From positions 1-64,000 of the forward strand of contig JAHYJC010000022.1 in NCBI GenBank assembly GCA_019429275.1: a DNA stretch of 64,000 nt. The letters are read 5' to 3'. A program made the translations under genes and the position numbers. Source of the DNA: Lentimicrobium sp. (GTDB lineage: Bacteria > Bacteroidota > Bacteroidia > Bacteroidales > Lentimicrobiaceae). Every line of letters begins with the position of its first letter. Position 1 is the first letter of the stretch. Under the pieces are notes generated by a model. That model did no database searches, was not told the origin of the DNA, and worked only from the letters and a program-made list of their open reading frames with translations. This document shows, piece by piece, positions 54,544 through 63,960 of the stretch.

Positions 54544-56241
54544 TTACAATCCCATTACGCTTTGGCCCTGCTCAAAAACTATGTCAACAGGAATACCAGC
54601 ACCTTTTAGCCTGTCAAGATCTTTTTGCAGCTGTTCAGGGATTATTGATTTTGTCTGTATCAGATTCTTAACTTCGTCGTAAGCACCATTTCCCTGCAAA
54701 ACAAGAATTTCGCCACCCATGCCGGTGACAGCTTCTTTCATAGCATCGAAATTTATCCTGTAAGTTCCGTCATTCTGATAGGTATATGCATTTTTTGCTC
54801 CAAAATAGTCGAAAGTGAGCATATTGGCCTTGCCATGTGCACTGGCCGCCCCAAATCTTACCGAACGGAAAATGCCGGCCATGAAAGTAACGTAATTGTC
54901 CATCACTTCGCCATCATTTAGCTCACCCATTTCATAGAGTTTGGTAACCATGTATAATCCAAGAATGTCAGCTTTGGCCTCTTCAATGGCTGAATATTGC
55001 TCCTTAAGAGCCTCTCGTACCGTTCCTTTTCCGTCGAGTGTGTTTTTGATGCCAAGTCCGTGGGCTACTTCATGGAACATGGTGTTGGCAAAAAATGCAT
55101 CGAATTTAATGTATTTGCGCTGTGTTTCATCAATCAGAACATCTGAAATGGGAACCAGAATTTTATCAAATTTTGCTTTCATAGCATTCTTCAGCTGCAG
55201 CTTTCTTGAACCTTTTTTTAGCTGAACTTCTTCATCGTTGGGAAGATTAATTGCAATGGTTTTGCTGCCTGCATTGCAATCGCCGGCATAATAAACTACT
55301 TCGTATGCATTAAGGTCAGCATCAGAACCTGGTACTTCATTTTTATATTTTTGTTCAACCGGTAAGCCTTTCTGCAATTCGGGCAGCAGAGCGGCAAAAT
55401 GGGTGAGGCGATTGCTCCATTCAACATCTTTGATTAGAATGAAGGCTTCCTGCGCAGCTTTTGCGCCATAGAGGGCATCTTCATAATTTTCAATAGGGCC
55501 AACAACAAAATCAATGTTTGAGGTTTTCATATCCATCCAGGCAAAATCACTTTCCTGGTATTTATCAGTCAGCAGCGCATCAGCACGCAGGTCGAGATAT
55601 TTTTTCAAACCCTCATCTTCAGCAAGGGCTGATGCCTGTTTCAGCAATTCTGCAGCTTTTTTCACCTTTGATGCATGTGCTTCGTGATACCATACCACCC
55701 TGAGAGTACCGTCGTCATTCCGGCGAATTAAAGTATAAAGGCTTGATTTATCGGGATCAGGCAGTGCATCAAACTCCTCTTTGGTCATATCAACAGGATA
55801 AAAGTTGGCGCCAAGTGGTTTGGCCCCAATTCCTTCTATGAATGGTTTGTTCCCGTTAAGCCTGTCCCAGGGCCCATAGTTGATTCTGGCAAATTTTTGA
55901 GTTGTTTCATCGTTAATTCTTGATAAAAAGGACTCCTTATTGCCAATGGTTTGTTGCCAGAAAATTTCATCCATGATTGAAGCCACCTCAAAAAGAAGAG
56001 GAAGAATCTGTTTCTCTTTTTCAGAAAGTTTTTGAATATCAGCTGTTAAAGTTACAAGTGCATAAATGGAGAGACGCTGTGTAACATCAGTTTCTGCATT
56101 CGGAACAAGGGCTTCGCCCGCAGGAATTACACCCTGATAATTATTTTCCATTTCTTCTGCGCTTTTGGTGCTTTTATTGCACGCTGCAATAATTGTAAAC
56201 ATGGCGATAATTGCTATTACATTAACTACTTTGCGTAACAT
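54544..56241 (-). CDS. M49-like zinc peptidase lipoprotein
   Basis: A 565-residue lipoprotein (lipobox IIAAC, Cys about 21). The zinc site is FHEVAHGLG (His390-Glu-Val-Ala-His394) with a downstream EEAKADILGLY. This matches M49 (dipeptidyl-peptidase III) relatives, which use HEXXGH in eukaryotes; here the motif is the shorter HEXXH variant also found in some bacterial members. It likely cleaves dipeptides or oligopeptides in the envelope. A 215-base gap separates it from the S46 gene downstream. Confidence 0.85.
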   Translation of the reverse strand: MLRKVVNVIAIIAMFTIIAACNKSTKSAEEMENNYQGVIPAGEALVPNAETDVTQRLSIYALVTLTADIQKLSEKEKQILPLLFEVASIMDEIFWQQTIGNKESFLSRINDETTQKFARINYGPWDRLNGNKPFIEGIGAKPLGANFYPVDMTKEEFDALPDPDKSSLYTLIRRNDDGTLRVVWYHEAHASKVKKAAELLKQASALAEDEGLKKYLDLRADALLTDKYQESDFAWMDMKTSNIDFVVGPIENYEDALYGAKAAQEAFILIKDVEWSNRLTHFAALLPELQKGLPVEQKYKNEVPGSDADLNAYEVVYYAGDCNAGSKTIAINLPNDEEVQLKKGSRKLQLKNAMKAKFDKILVPISDVLIDETQRKYIKFDAFFANTMFHEVAHGLGIKNTLDGKGTVREALKEQYSAIEEAKADILGLYMVTKLYEMGELNDGEVMDNYVTFMAGIFRSVRFGAASAHGKANMLTFDYFGAKNAYTYQNDGTYRINFDAMKEAVTGMGGEILVLQGNGAYDEVKNLIQTKSIIPEQLQKDLDRLKGAGIPVDIVFEQGQSVMGL

Positions 56242-56483
56242 GGTGCGGTTTATTATGTGATTACTTTGGTTGAGTGCGCTAAATTACTGATTTTGTTTGT
56301 ATAGCCATGCCTGATGAATGATATTTTTATCATGAATCAGATGGATTGATTTTTGAAAATTTAATGATTTTGAAAGGCAATGGAATGCAATTTGAGAAAC
56401 TGAAGAGGTTATTAAAATGGATTGAATGAAGGGTTTATATTATAGGTTAGAAATTAATTTGGTGATGAAGTAATAAAATGTAA

Positions 56484-56491
56484 TAAATTTG
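56484..56491 (+). promoter_or_regulatory. -7 element TAAATTTG for the hybrid kinase
   Basis: A perfect TAnnTTTG match 26 bases before the hybrid histidine kinase ATG at 56517. Confidence 0.55.
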
Positions 56492-56516
56492 CTTTGAATG
56501 TAATATTAAAGAACGA

Positions 56517-58703
56517 ATGGACCTCCAATCAAACAAACGATTGATGCCTTTACTGGCAATTACGATGCTTATATTAATTACTGCATCTGTCATTTTTGCA
56601 TTTTTAGTCAGGCAGAAACAGAAAGTCAAAATTTCAGCAGCACTTGAAATTTTGTTTGAAAACCGTCAACCAGTGATTTTAGTTGAAAATACCCTGGAAT
56701 CCCTGTTTCTTGCAGAAAATGAATTCAAAGAATATGCATTGAGCTATGATACCATACATTTTTTAAATTATAAACTACAGGTAATGCGCCTGATCAATAG
56801 TCTGGATACCCTGCAAACAATAACCAAAGCCTTTGGTGCTGACGAAAAAGAGAGTGATGTTTCTACAATTATTGATGAACGGAACCGCGAAGCAGATAGC
56901 TATATCAGATTAAAGAGATTGACGGATTCACTTGTGATTATATCAGCAAACATTGAACTCTCTCCGTTTGAAAACCCTGAAAAAACAATTAATATTAAGA
57001 AAATCACCCCATCAAGCGGCGGCATTTTCATCGATACGCTTGATTTTATGCAAACTACTGACCTAAAGAAAAAGGGGCTCCTTGGAAAGATAAAAACATT
57101 TTTGGTGGGTGAATCGGAACAGCAAACCACCACTGCAAAAGTAGTATTGAAAACAGAGGAGACTCAACTGCCTTCTGAAGAGTTGAGTACCGTCCATGAT
57201 ACCACTTTCAACGTCGAAAACTTTACCCTGGATATTTTGAATAAGTCGAACATCTATTATCAACGCCAGTTGCGCAATTATGTGCAACGAGGGATTGAAC
57301 TAAGGCAGAGTGAATTAAAAATCATACGACTAAACAACAGGTTGTTGAGTGAAATCCGAAAAATTCTATTTGATTTAAAAAACACAGTATCTCAAAAAGA
57401 AGGAATCAATAGTTCAACTTCAGCAAGCACCATTATTCGTTCTACCAATATTTTGCACAATTCGCTTCTTATTGCTGCTGTTGGTGCTTTGATTCTTGGA
57501 ATCGTAACGGCCCTGATGATGAAAAAAATCCAAAAACATCAGGAGCGGCTGCTTGAATCCAAACAAAAAGCTTTGACGGAAGCCGACGAAAAACGCAGAT
57601 TTCTGGCATATATGAGTCATGAGTTCCGGACACCACTTACATCAGTGATTGGTTTTGCCGAGCAACTCGAGCAGGCTGGTTTAACCAACGAGCAAATGGA
57701 ATATTTGTCGGGAATCATTTCTTCATCCGAAATACTGCTCACAACGGTAAATGACATACTGGATCTGTCAAAGCTCGATTCCGGGAAAATGAAATTCATG
57801 AAGGAGCCTTTCAGGCCAGCAGCTACAATAAAGCAGACCATCAGGGCATTTAAAGGTTCAGCAGAAGAAAAGGGACTGTCTATATCCTTTGCCAGGCTTG
57901 CTGATGAAAGTATTCTTGTTGGCGACGAGGTCAGATTGAAGCAAATTCTCAACAATCTGGTGAGCAATGCCGTAAAATATACCATTAAGGGAAAGATCGG
58001 TATCAAAGCTGAAATAGAAAATGGTTCGTTTGACAAAAAATGGCTCACAATAAGCATTAAGGATACCGGAATCGGGATTCCTTCCGAAAATCTTAACGAA
58101 ATTTTTGACGAATATGTAAGAGTGCATACTGAAACTTCAGCACGCTGGGTAATAGGAACCGGACTTGGTTTGCCGGTAACCAAAAAATTAATAGAATCAT
58201 TGGGAGGATCAATTAAAGTAAACAGCAAAGTAGGCCAGGGTACCGAATTTTTATTCAGCCTGCCTTATGAGTTTTCAGAGGACATTTGCAATGAGACTTA
58301 TAAAGTAAAACCTATTCAAAACTTTGCCGACTCTGGTCTGAAACTTCTTGTTGCCGATGATAATTTTTTCAATATTCTTTTGCTCAAGACAATTTTTAAG
58401 CGTGCAGGTATTGAAGTTACTGTTGCCGAAAATGGCAAAGATGCCCTTTTGCAAATTGAAACCGGGAATTATAATATTTTACTCAGCGATATGTATATGC
58501 CGGGAATGAATGGGATTGACCTTACACGGGCCATTCGGGAAAACAAAGAAAAGAAAATCAGCTCATTACCTGTATTAATGATAACAGGTGAAGTTTCGGA
58601 AGATGCTAAAAAGGTAATGCTGGAGGCCGGTGTTAACGATTATCTGTTCAAGCCTTTTCAACAGAGCGATCTTCTTGGTTTGATTGGCAAATATGTACAT
58701 TAA
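56517..58703 (+). CDS. Hybrid sensor histidine kinase/response regulator
   Basis: A 728-residue hybrid kinase. A membrane helix (about 10-32), an extracytoplasmic helical sensor (about 35-315) and a second helix (about 317-337) lead to a HisKA domain (His about 368 in MSHEFRTPLT), a HATPase_c domain (N-box LNNLVSNAVKYT, DTGIGIP, GTGLGLPVTKKL) and a C-terminal receiver (Asp about 658 in LSDMYMPGMNG, Lys in LFKPF). No DNA-binding domain is present, so a separate HPt or regulator is needed. It is convergent with a LytTR regulator gene, their stop codons sharing a TTAA. Confidence 0.92.
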   Translation: MDLQSNKRLMPLLAITMLILITASVIFAFLVRQKQKVKISAALEILFENRQPVILVENTLESLFLAENEFKEYALSYDTIHFLNYKLQVMRLINSLDTLQTITKAFGADEKESDVSTIIDERNREADSYIRLKRLTDSLVIISANIELSPFENPEKTINIKKITPSSGGIFIDTLDFMQTTDLKKKGLLGKIKTFLVGESEQQTTTAKVVLKTEETQLPSEELSTVHDTTFNVENFTLDILNKSNIYYQRQLRNYVQRGIELRQSELKIIRLNNRLLSEIRKILFDLKNTVSQKEGINSSTSASTIIRSTNILHNSLLIAAVGALILGIVTALMMKKIQKHQERLLESKQKALTEADEKRRFLAYMSHEFRTPLTSVIGFAEQLEQAGLTNEQMEYLSGIISSSEILLTTVNDILDLSKLDSGKMKFMKEPFRPAATIKQTIRAFKGSAEEKGLSISFARLADESILVGDEVRLKQILNNLVSNAVKYTIKGKIGIKAEIENGSFDKKWLTISIKDTGIGIPSENLNEIFDEYVRVHTETSARWVIGTGLGLPVTKKLIESLGGSIKVNSKVGQGTEFLFSLPYEFSEDICNETYKVKPIQNFADSGLKLLVADDNFFNILLLKTIFKRAGIEVTVAENGKDALLQIETGNYNILLSDMYMPGMNGIDLTRAIRENKEKKISSLPVLMITGEVSEDAKKVMLEAGVNDYLFKPFQQSDLLGLIGKYVH

Positions 58704-59425
58704 ACCGGGTTCAGCGCAGAAATTACTGCCTGACGATAAGAAATGCCGATGGGTAGTTTTTCTTTTCCAATTACCACTGAGTTACCCGAAAAAGCACTGA
58801 TAAACTTTCGGTTTACAATGTAAGATTTATGTATCCTTAAAAATGATTGGGTAGGCAACTCATTCATCAACTGATGAGTGGTCGAGGTGGCAAGAATCAT
58901 TTTATCGTTTTCAACATAAACCTTTACATAATTACCATAACTCTGTAAATAAACAATATTTTCAGTATTGACTGTTTTGAAACTGCCTCCCAGATTTAAA
59001 TCAATCAATCGAGAATAAAAGGTTTCTTCAGGATGTCTTTTTACTTCCTGCAGTTGAGACCTTTCCAGTGCCCTGCCAACTGCTCGTTCGAAATGCTTAT
59101 GGGTGACAGGTTTTACCAGATAATCCACCACGTTATAATCAAAACTATTCACGGCATAGGATGCATAAGCAGTTGTAAAGATAACCATAGGCTGAAAATC
59201 AAGTGTATCAAGTAATTCAAGTCCGCTCAGCCCGGGAAGTTCGATATCGAGAAATATAAGATCAATATTTTGCGTTTTTAATATGTCAAGTGCATCAATT
59301 GCGTTATAAACACAGGCCGCAAGTTCAAGTCTGTCGTTGTCTTTAATGTAGCTTTCCATGGCCCATTGTGCGGGTTGCTCATCATCAATCACAAGGCAAA
59401 CAAGTTTTTCATTAGAATCTGTCAT
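58700..59425 (-). CDS. LytTR-family response regulator
   Basis: A 241-residue regulator: receiver domain (Asp14, Asp15, phospho-Asp60 in FLDIELPG, Lys in YLVKPV) and a C-terminal LytTR DNA-binding domain (about 140-240; TENIVYLQSYGNYVKVY, LRIHKSYIVNRKFI). Its gene lies 30 bases downstream of a LytS-type kinase gene on the minus strand, the usual pairing. The 3' end overlaps that of the hybrid kinase. Confidence 0.93.
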   Translation of the reverse strand: MTDSNEKLVCLVIDDEQPAQWAMESYIKDNDRLELAACVYNAIDALDILKTQNIDLIFLDIELPGLSGLELLDTLDFQPMVIFTTAYASYAVNSFDYNVVDYLVKPVTHKHFERAVGRALERSQLQEVKRHPEETFYSRLIDLNLGGSFKTVNTENIVYLQSYGNYVKVYVENDKMILATSTTHQLMNELPTQSFLRIHKSYIVNRKFISAFSGNSVVIGKEKLPIGISYRQAVISALNPV

Positions 59426-59455
59426 TGTGCAAAAAGTAATTGTTGGTTATATAAA

Positions 59456-60445
59456 TCACAAATTTATTAAAAGATCAATTTCTTTGATTCCATTTTTTTG
59501 GGTTTCCGAAAGGCGGTGTTTTTCAGGATAAAACAGGATTAGCCTCTTCGAAACCAGTTCAACTCCCCGTTTATTGTCTCCTGCATCAGCAGGATTTTCG
59601 GGAACCACATAACTGATTTTCATGCTTATCATTTCAACATCTGCAATTATTCTAATAGATAATGATGATTTACCATTCAGTCCTCGGCTCCGGCGAAGAG
59701 CAGATTCAACAAGTGGATGCAGTAAAAATGGCGGTATGAAAATTTCCGGCGCTTTGATTTCAGAATTAAACTCAATTGCACATCTGTCACCTAACCTGAG
59801 TCTTTCCACATCAATAAAATTTCTGATAAACGCCTCCTCTCCCTTTATCTCAACACTTTCACGGTCAGATAGATCAGTCTGGTACCGAAGCATTTCAGCC
59901 AGTTTATAAGTATAATCCAGTGCAAGATCGCGGTTAACCATTATGGTTGCAGCAACATTGTTGAGACTGTTGAATAGATAATGCGGGTTGAACTGATTTT
60001 TGATGTAATCAAGTTCAAGTACCTTTATGCTAAGTTCTTTATCCTTTTGAGCAAGTGCAGTATCTTTTGCTGAAAATAAATTATTAAACCTGTATGTGCT
60101 GAATAAATAAACAGCAACAAAAACAAAACTGATTAATATGTTGCTCGATGCAAGCGAAGGAGCAAGAATTAAACTATTGATGCGTAGCGTAATTACCCAT
60201 AAAATCAGCGTAAGCACAAAAGAAAATAAAATTGTCGAAACTACCTTTAACCTTCCCGATTTATACCATATAAAAAATACCCGAAACAGCAATCCTCCAC
60301 TGGCCAGAATCAGAAACCAAATCAACAGATAAATCAGGCCATAAATATCCATTTCAGGCCTTAACCAAATTGCAAGCAATAGAGTTAATAATAGCAGTAA
60401 TGCCGGAGAATAGCTTTTTTCTGATATTATTTTTTTAAGGTTCAT
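59456..60445 (-). CDS. LytS-type histidine kinase with degenerate ATPase
   Basis: A 329-residue membrane kinase with four N-terminal helices (about 12-115), a coiled linker, and a His_kinase (LytS) domain with His155 in NPHYLFNSL. The ATPase part (about 225-329) looks degenerate: the usual N-box (LVENA) is LVESALRRS with the key Asn replaced, and no DxGxG or clear GxGL box follows (VELVSKRL remains). ATP binding may be weak or lost, so the partner LytTR could be phosphorylated by another kinase. It is the upstream gene of a two-gene minus-strand unit. Confidence 0.85.
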   Translation of the reverse strand: MNLKKIISEKSYSPALLLLLTLLLAIWLRPEMDIYGLIYLLIWFLILASGGLLFRVFFIWYKSGRLKVVSTILFSFVLTLILWVITLRINSLILAPSLASSNILISFVFVAVYLFSTYRFNNLFSAKDTALAQKDKELSIKVLELDYIKNQFNPHYLFNSLNNVAATIMVNRDLALDYTYKLAEMLRYQTDLSDRESVEIKGEEAFIRNFIDVERLRLGDRCAIEFNSEIKAPEIFIPPFLLHPLVESALRRSRGLNGKSSLSIRIIADVEMISMKISYVVPENPADAGDNKRGVELVSKRLILFYPEKHRLSETQKNGIKEIDLLINL

Positions 60446-60619
60446 AAGTCTCCGCTAATTTAATAATTATAAAGTAATTACCCGATTTTTCTTAAAAGGT
60501 TTCCGTAGATATTCCTTAATAGATTCTTTTCAATTACTTTTTTTATCGTCTTTTATATATCGCTTTAATGCCTTTTTTTATCAATCTATTGTTTTGCCTG
60601 CTTTAAAAATTTTATCTTT

Positions 60620-62386
60620 TTAGATGTCAGAATTTACATTTTTTAAACCACTGTGCTTCGCTCCATACATAAAATAAAGTACTAGCCCGATGAGCAACCA
60701 AATCAGAAACCTCAACCAATTGGTAATTCCCAGCTGCGACATCAGATAAAAGTTTGTGAGCAGGCCTAAGGCCGGTATCAGCGATAACTGCTGCTTTATG
60801 GCTACCCATGTTACAGAAACTGCAACCACAAGAAATGTAAAATGAGGAATTTTATGTTTGACCAGATCCCAGATTGTTTCACCGGGTAAGCGATCGAAGT
60901 TTACCACTGCCAGCAAATCTTCAGGATCAAGTTTTAGCAAAATTAAAAAAACACCTACCCAAATCACAGGCAGCCAATGCCGGCTGTTGATATAAGTTAC
61001 CCTGAATTTTCCGCTCCCGCGCCGGCCCAGATTACCAACAGGAGTTTTCTTGCCATCCAGGATCAGAATGCCTCCCGAAACCAGTACAAAAGCAAACAGT
61101 GTGCCTATGCTGGTCAGGTCGGTAACTTCAGTAAGATTCATAAACAGGGTGGGTACTGCCACCAGCACACCGGTGACAACTGTTGCGAAGGCAGGGGTTT
61201 TGAACCTTGGGTGAAGCTTTGAAAATATCGGTGGCAGTAATCCGTCGCGGCTCATACTCATCCATATTCGGGGTTGTCCCATCTGGAAAACCAAAAGCAC
61301 GCTGGCCATAGCAATAACGGCACTCAGGGCTATAACTCCTGATAACTTTGTTAAATGAAGTTTGTCAAACACAAAAGCCAGAGGATCGCTTACACCAAGC
61401 AGGTGATAGCTTACCATTCCGGTGAGCACCAGGCTGATGGCAACATAAAGTACTGTGGTGATAATCAGCGAATAGATCATAGATCGGGGCAGATCGCGCT
61501 GTGGATTTTTACACTCTTCGGCTGTTGTGGATATGGCATCAAATCCGATATAGGCAAAGAAAACTCCCGAAACACCTTTCAGCACGCCACCAATACCATT
61601 GGGTGCGAATGGGCTCCAGTTCTCAGGATCAACATAAAATGCCCCTACTGCAATGACCAGAAGCAGTATGACAACTTTGAGTAAAACCATAATGTTACTG
61701 GCCCGTTTCGATTCGCGTATGCCCCGGTAAACGAGCCATGTAATGAGAAGAACAATAACGAATGCGGGTACATCGGCTATCAGTCGCAGACCTCCAAACA
61801 CTGTAGCATTTGTCCAGGCACGGAAAGCTTCAGCAAGTTCGCCGGGCAGTTCTGTTATAGCAATTCCATTGGCCATCATTGCTGAAGCCTCGGTGAAACC
61901 TCTTGAGGCGCTAAGGTAGTCAATGGCAAGGTATTCAGGAATGTGAATTCCAAAACCGGAAAGCAGTCCACAAAAATACCCTGACCATGAAATGGCAACA
62001 GCAATATTTCCGACAGCGTATTCCATGATAAGGTCCCACCCTATGATCCAGGCAACCAGCTCACCAAAACTGGCGTAGGCATATGTATAAGCACTTCCGC
62101 TCAAGGGAATTGACGAGGCAAATTGTGCATAACAAAGGGCTGAAAAACCGCAGGCAATGGCCGAAAAAACAAATAACAGCGAAACTGCCGGTCCACCTGC
62201 TGCTGCAGCATTGCCAATTGTACTAAATATACCGGCTCCGATGATGGCTGCTATGCCAAAAGAGGTTAGGTCGCGAACCCCGAGGTCTTTACGCATGGTC
62301 TGGCCGGCATCTTGTTCGCGCCGAGCATTGGCCAGTATCATTTCGACCGACTTGCGGCGGAAGAGTTGTTTATACTTCACAGGCAT
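60620..62386 (-). CDS. APC superfamily amino-acid permease (CAT-like)
   Basis: About 588 residues with 12 to 14 membrane helices. GIAAIIGAGIFSTIGNAAA is the substrate-binding helix 1 typical of the APC/CAT family, and FFAYIGFDAISTTAEECKNP is the helix 6 signature. It imports amino acids, possibly cationic ones. The ATG at 62386 was chosen over a TTG at 62404 because a perfect minus-strand -7 element lies at 62409-62402, overlapping the TTG. Confidence 0.88.
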   Translation of the reverse strand: MPVKYKQLFRRKSVEMILANARREQDAGQTMRKDLGVRDLTSFGIAAIIGAGIFSTIGNAAAAGGPAVSLLFVFSAIACGFSALCYAQFASSIPLSGSAYTYAYASFGELVAWIIGWDLIMEYAVGNIAVAISWSGYFCGLLSGFGIHIPEYLAIDYLSASRGFTEASAMMANGIAITELPGELAEAFRAWTNATVFGGLRLIADVPAFVIVLLITWLVYRGIRESKRASNIMVLLKVVILLLVIAVGAFYVDPENWSPFAPNGIGGVLKGVSGVFFAYIGFDAISTTAEECKNPQRDLPRSMIYSLIITTVLYVAISLVLTGMVSYHLLGVSDPLAFVFDKLHLTKLSGVIALSAVIAMASVLLVFQMGQPRIWMSMSRDGLLPPIFSKLHPRFKTPAFATVVTGVLVAVPTLFMNLTEVTDLTSIGTLFAFVLVSGGILILDGKKTPVGNLGRRGSGKFRVTYINSRHWLPVIWVGVFLILLKLDPEDLLAVVNFDRLPGETIWDLVKHKIPHFTFLVVAVSVTWVAIKQQLSLIPALGLLTNFYLMSQLGITNWLRFLIWLLIGLVLYFMYGAKHSGLKNVNSDI

Positions 62387-62401
62387 CGCGATTTTGCAGG
62401 C

Positions 62402-62409
62402 CAAACCTA
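62402..62409 (-). promoter_or_regulatory. Minus-strand -7 element TAGGTTTG
   Basis: The plus-strand sequence CAAACCTA reads TAGGTTTG on the minus strand, 15 bases before the ATG at 62386. It overlaps the in-frame TTG and so excludes it as the start. Confidence 0.55.
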
Positions 62410-62636
62410 CATGAATTTATGCAAATTCGCAAACACCAAAGAGAATTTAAGGTAGGTTTTAATTAAATAACCCATTCAATTTACTTAATGAGGAAGATCG
62501 GCAATTAAATTTAAAGTATCAATCCTTTTATATTCCGGTTTTTCCGTGTTTTATCATTTTGTTTTTATAAATTTGAATTTCAAAAACGGATATTTATGAT
62601 ATTTTGTAAAGAAAGTCCCGTGAAATAATATTGCCG

Positions 62637-63284
62637 ATGCATCGAAAATTACTGCTGTTTTTTCTTCTGGTATTGTTTGTATTGGGATTTATTTCTTTTA
62701 CAATTGTGAATAAAAAACTTCTGTCAAAAAATAAACCGGCAGAAGCTATAAATCTGGTCACTGAGTTGCCTGAGCTTGAAGAAGGTGACCTCATATTCAG
62801 GAAGGGCAGAAGTCTGGTGAGCAGGATTGTTTTAATGAATGACTCAAAAACTGATTACTCTCATATTGGCATCGTGGCTTTTTTTGAAAAGCATCCTTAC
62901 GTAATTCATGCAGTACCCGGTGAGCCCAATATAGAGGGAGAAGAAGTAGTGAAATGTGAAACCCCCGAAGATTTTCTTTCATCCGATAAAGCAAGTAAAT
63001 TTGCTGTTTACCGGCTAATCGAAGATACTGGTAGTTATTCTACTTTAGCTGCGCACAAAGCATTGGAATATTATCATGCACGTCTTCCTTTTGATAAGGC
63101 CATGAATTTCAGGACAGATGATAAACTTTATTGCACCGAACTTGTCTGGAAGGCTTACCTCGCGGCCGGAATAAACATAACCCACAACAGGTTTCACATG
63201 ATTAGTTTTAGTATGCTTTCTGATAGCCTGATCTTACCGGGCCATTTTATTGAAAACAAATCTTTTACGCAAATTTGTCCCTGA
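62637..63284 (+). CDS. YiiX-like permuted NlpC/P60 hydrolase
   Basis: A protein of about 215 residues with an N-terminal signal anchor (MHRKLLLFFLLVLFVLGF) and the YiiX/permuted NlpC-P60 layout: GDLIFRKG, then YSHIGIVAF...VIHAVPGEP (catalytic His first), then KLYCTELVWKAY (catalytic Cys later). Such enzymes act on peptidoglycan or lipid-linked amides. It precedes a small lipoprotein gene by 22 bases on the same strand. Confidence 0.8.
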   Translation: MHRKLLLFFLLVLFVLGFISFTIVNKKLLSKNKPAEAINLVTELPELEEGDLIFRKGRSLVSRIVLMNDSKTDYSHIGIVAFFEKHPYVIHAVPGEPNIEGEEVVKCETPEDFLSSDKASKFAVYRLIEDTGSYSTLAAHKALEYYHARLPFDKAMNFRTDDKLYCTELVWKAYLAAGINITHNRFHMISFSMLSDSLILPGHFIENKSFTQICP

Positions 63285-63306
63285 TTATTAACTAAATCTT
63301 TTATAA

Positions 63307-63711
63307 ATGAAAAATTTCATGAGAGTAACTGTAGTAGTGACAATTTTTGCATTAGGATCATTCCTGTTATCTTGTTCAGGAGGTGGGAAAACCCCTGCTG
63401 ATGTCAGCAAATCTTTCACCGAAAAAATGGAAAAGGGCGACATCGAAGCCGCGTATAAGCTCCTTGATGGCACTGCAGAAGCAACAGAAGAAGAGAGCCA
63501 GAAAGTAAAAGCATTACTTGGAGAAGGTTCAAAGCAAATCAAAGAAAAAAATGGTATCAAAAACATTGAAGTAATTGAAGAAACCATAAGTGAAGATGGA
63601 AAGGAGGCTGAAGTCACACTAAACATTACTTATGGAAACGGCGAAACAGACGAATCAACCTCAAAGCTGAAGAAAACAGACGATGGATGGAAAATGTCAC
63701 TGAGCAAGTGA
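63307..63711 (+). CDS. DUF4878-like lipoprotein
   Basis: A 134-residue lipoprotein (lipobox LLSC, Cys about 23) with an NTF2-like fold pattern: TPADVSKSFTEKMEKGDIEAAYKLL at the start and KKTDDGWKMSL at the end, as in DUF4878. Function unknown. It is probably co-transcribed with the YiiX-like gene. Confidence 0.8.
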   Translation: MKNFMRVTVVVTIFALGSFLLSCSGGGKTPADVSKSFTEKMEKGDIEAAYKLLDGTAEATEEESQKVKALLGEGSKQIKEKNGIKNIEVIEETISEDGKEAEVTLNITYGNGETDESTSKLKKTDDGWKMSLSK

Positions 63712-63721
63712 TTTTATTGAT

Positions 63722-63756
63722 AAACTGACAAGATAACTCCTGACATTTCAGTTTTT
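63722..63756 (+). terminator. Weak terminator-like hairpin after the DUF4878 gene
   Basis: A 7-bp AT-rich stem (AAACTGA/TCAGTTT, 63722-63728 with 63748-63754) with a 19-base loop and a T run. Weak but well placed, just past the stop codon. Confidence 0.4.
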
Positions 63757-63960
63757 TATAGATTCAGCCTGATGAATTTTTATTTGTGACCTGTAAAAGT
63801 CAAGCAGCTATAGCAATGCGATAAATCGAAATTTTATCGTGTTATGGTTTCTCTGAAATCTGGTTTAAATAAGTTTGTCATTATTTCATTTACCAATAGT
63901 TTTGAATTTTACCATCCTTTTTATTTATAACGGAGACCAGGCTTTACGAAGACTTTTTTT

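Noticed and set aside
57617-58228. A 203-codon minus-strand frame across the hybrid kinase
   Set aside because: It lies over the conserved HisKA and HATPase motifs of the plus-strand kinase and has no features of its own.
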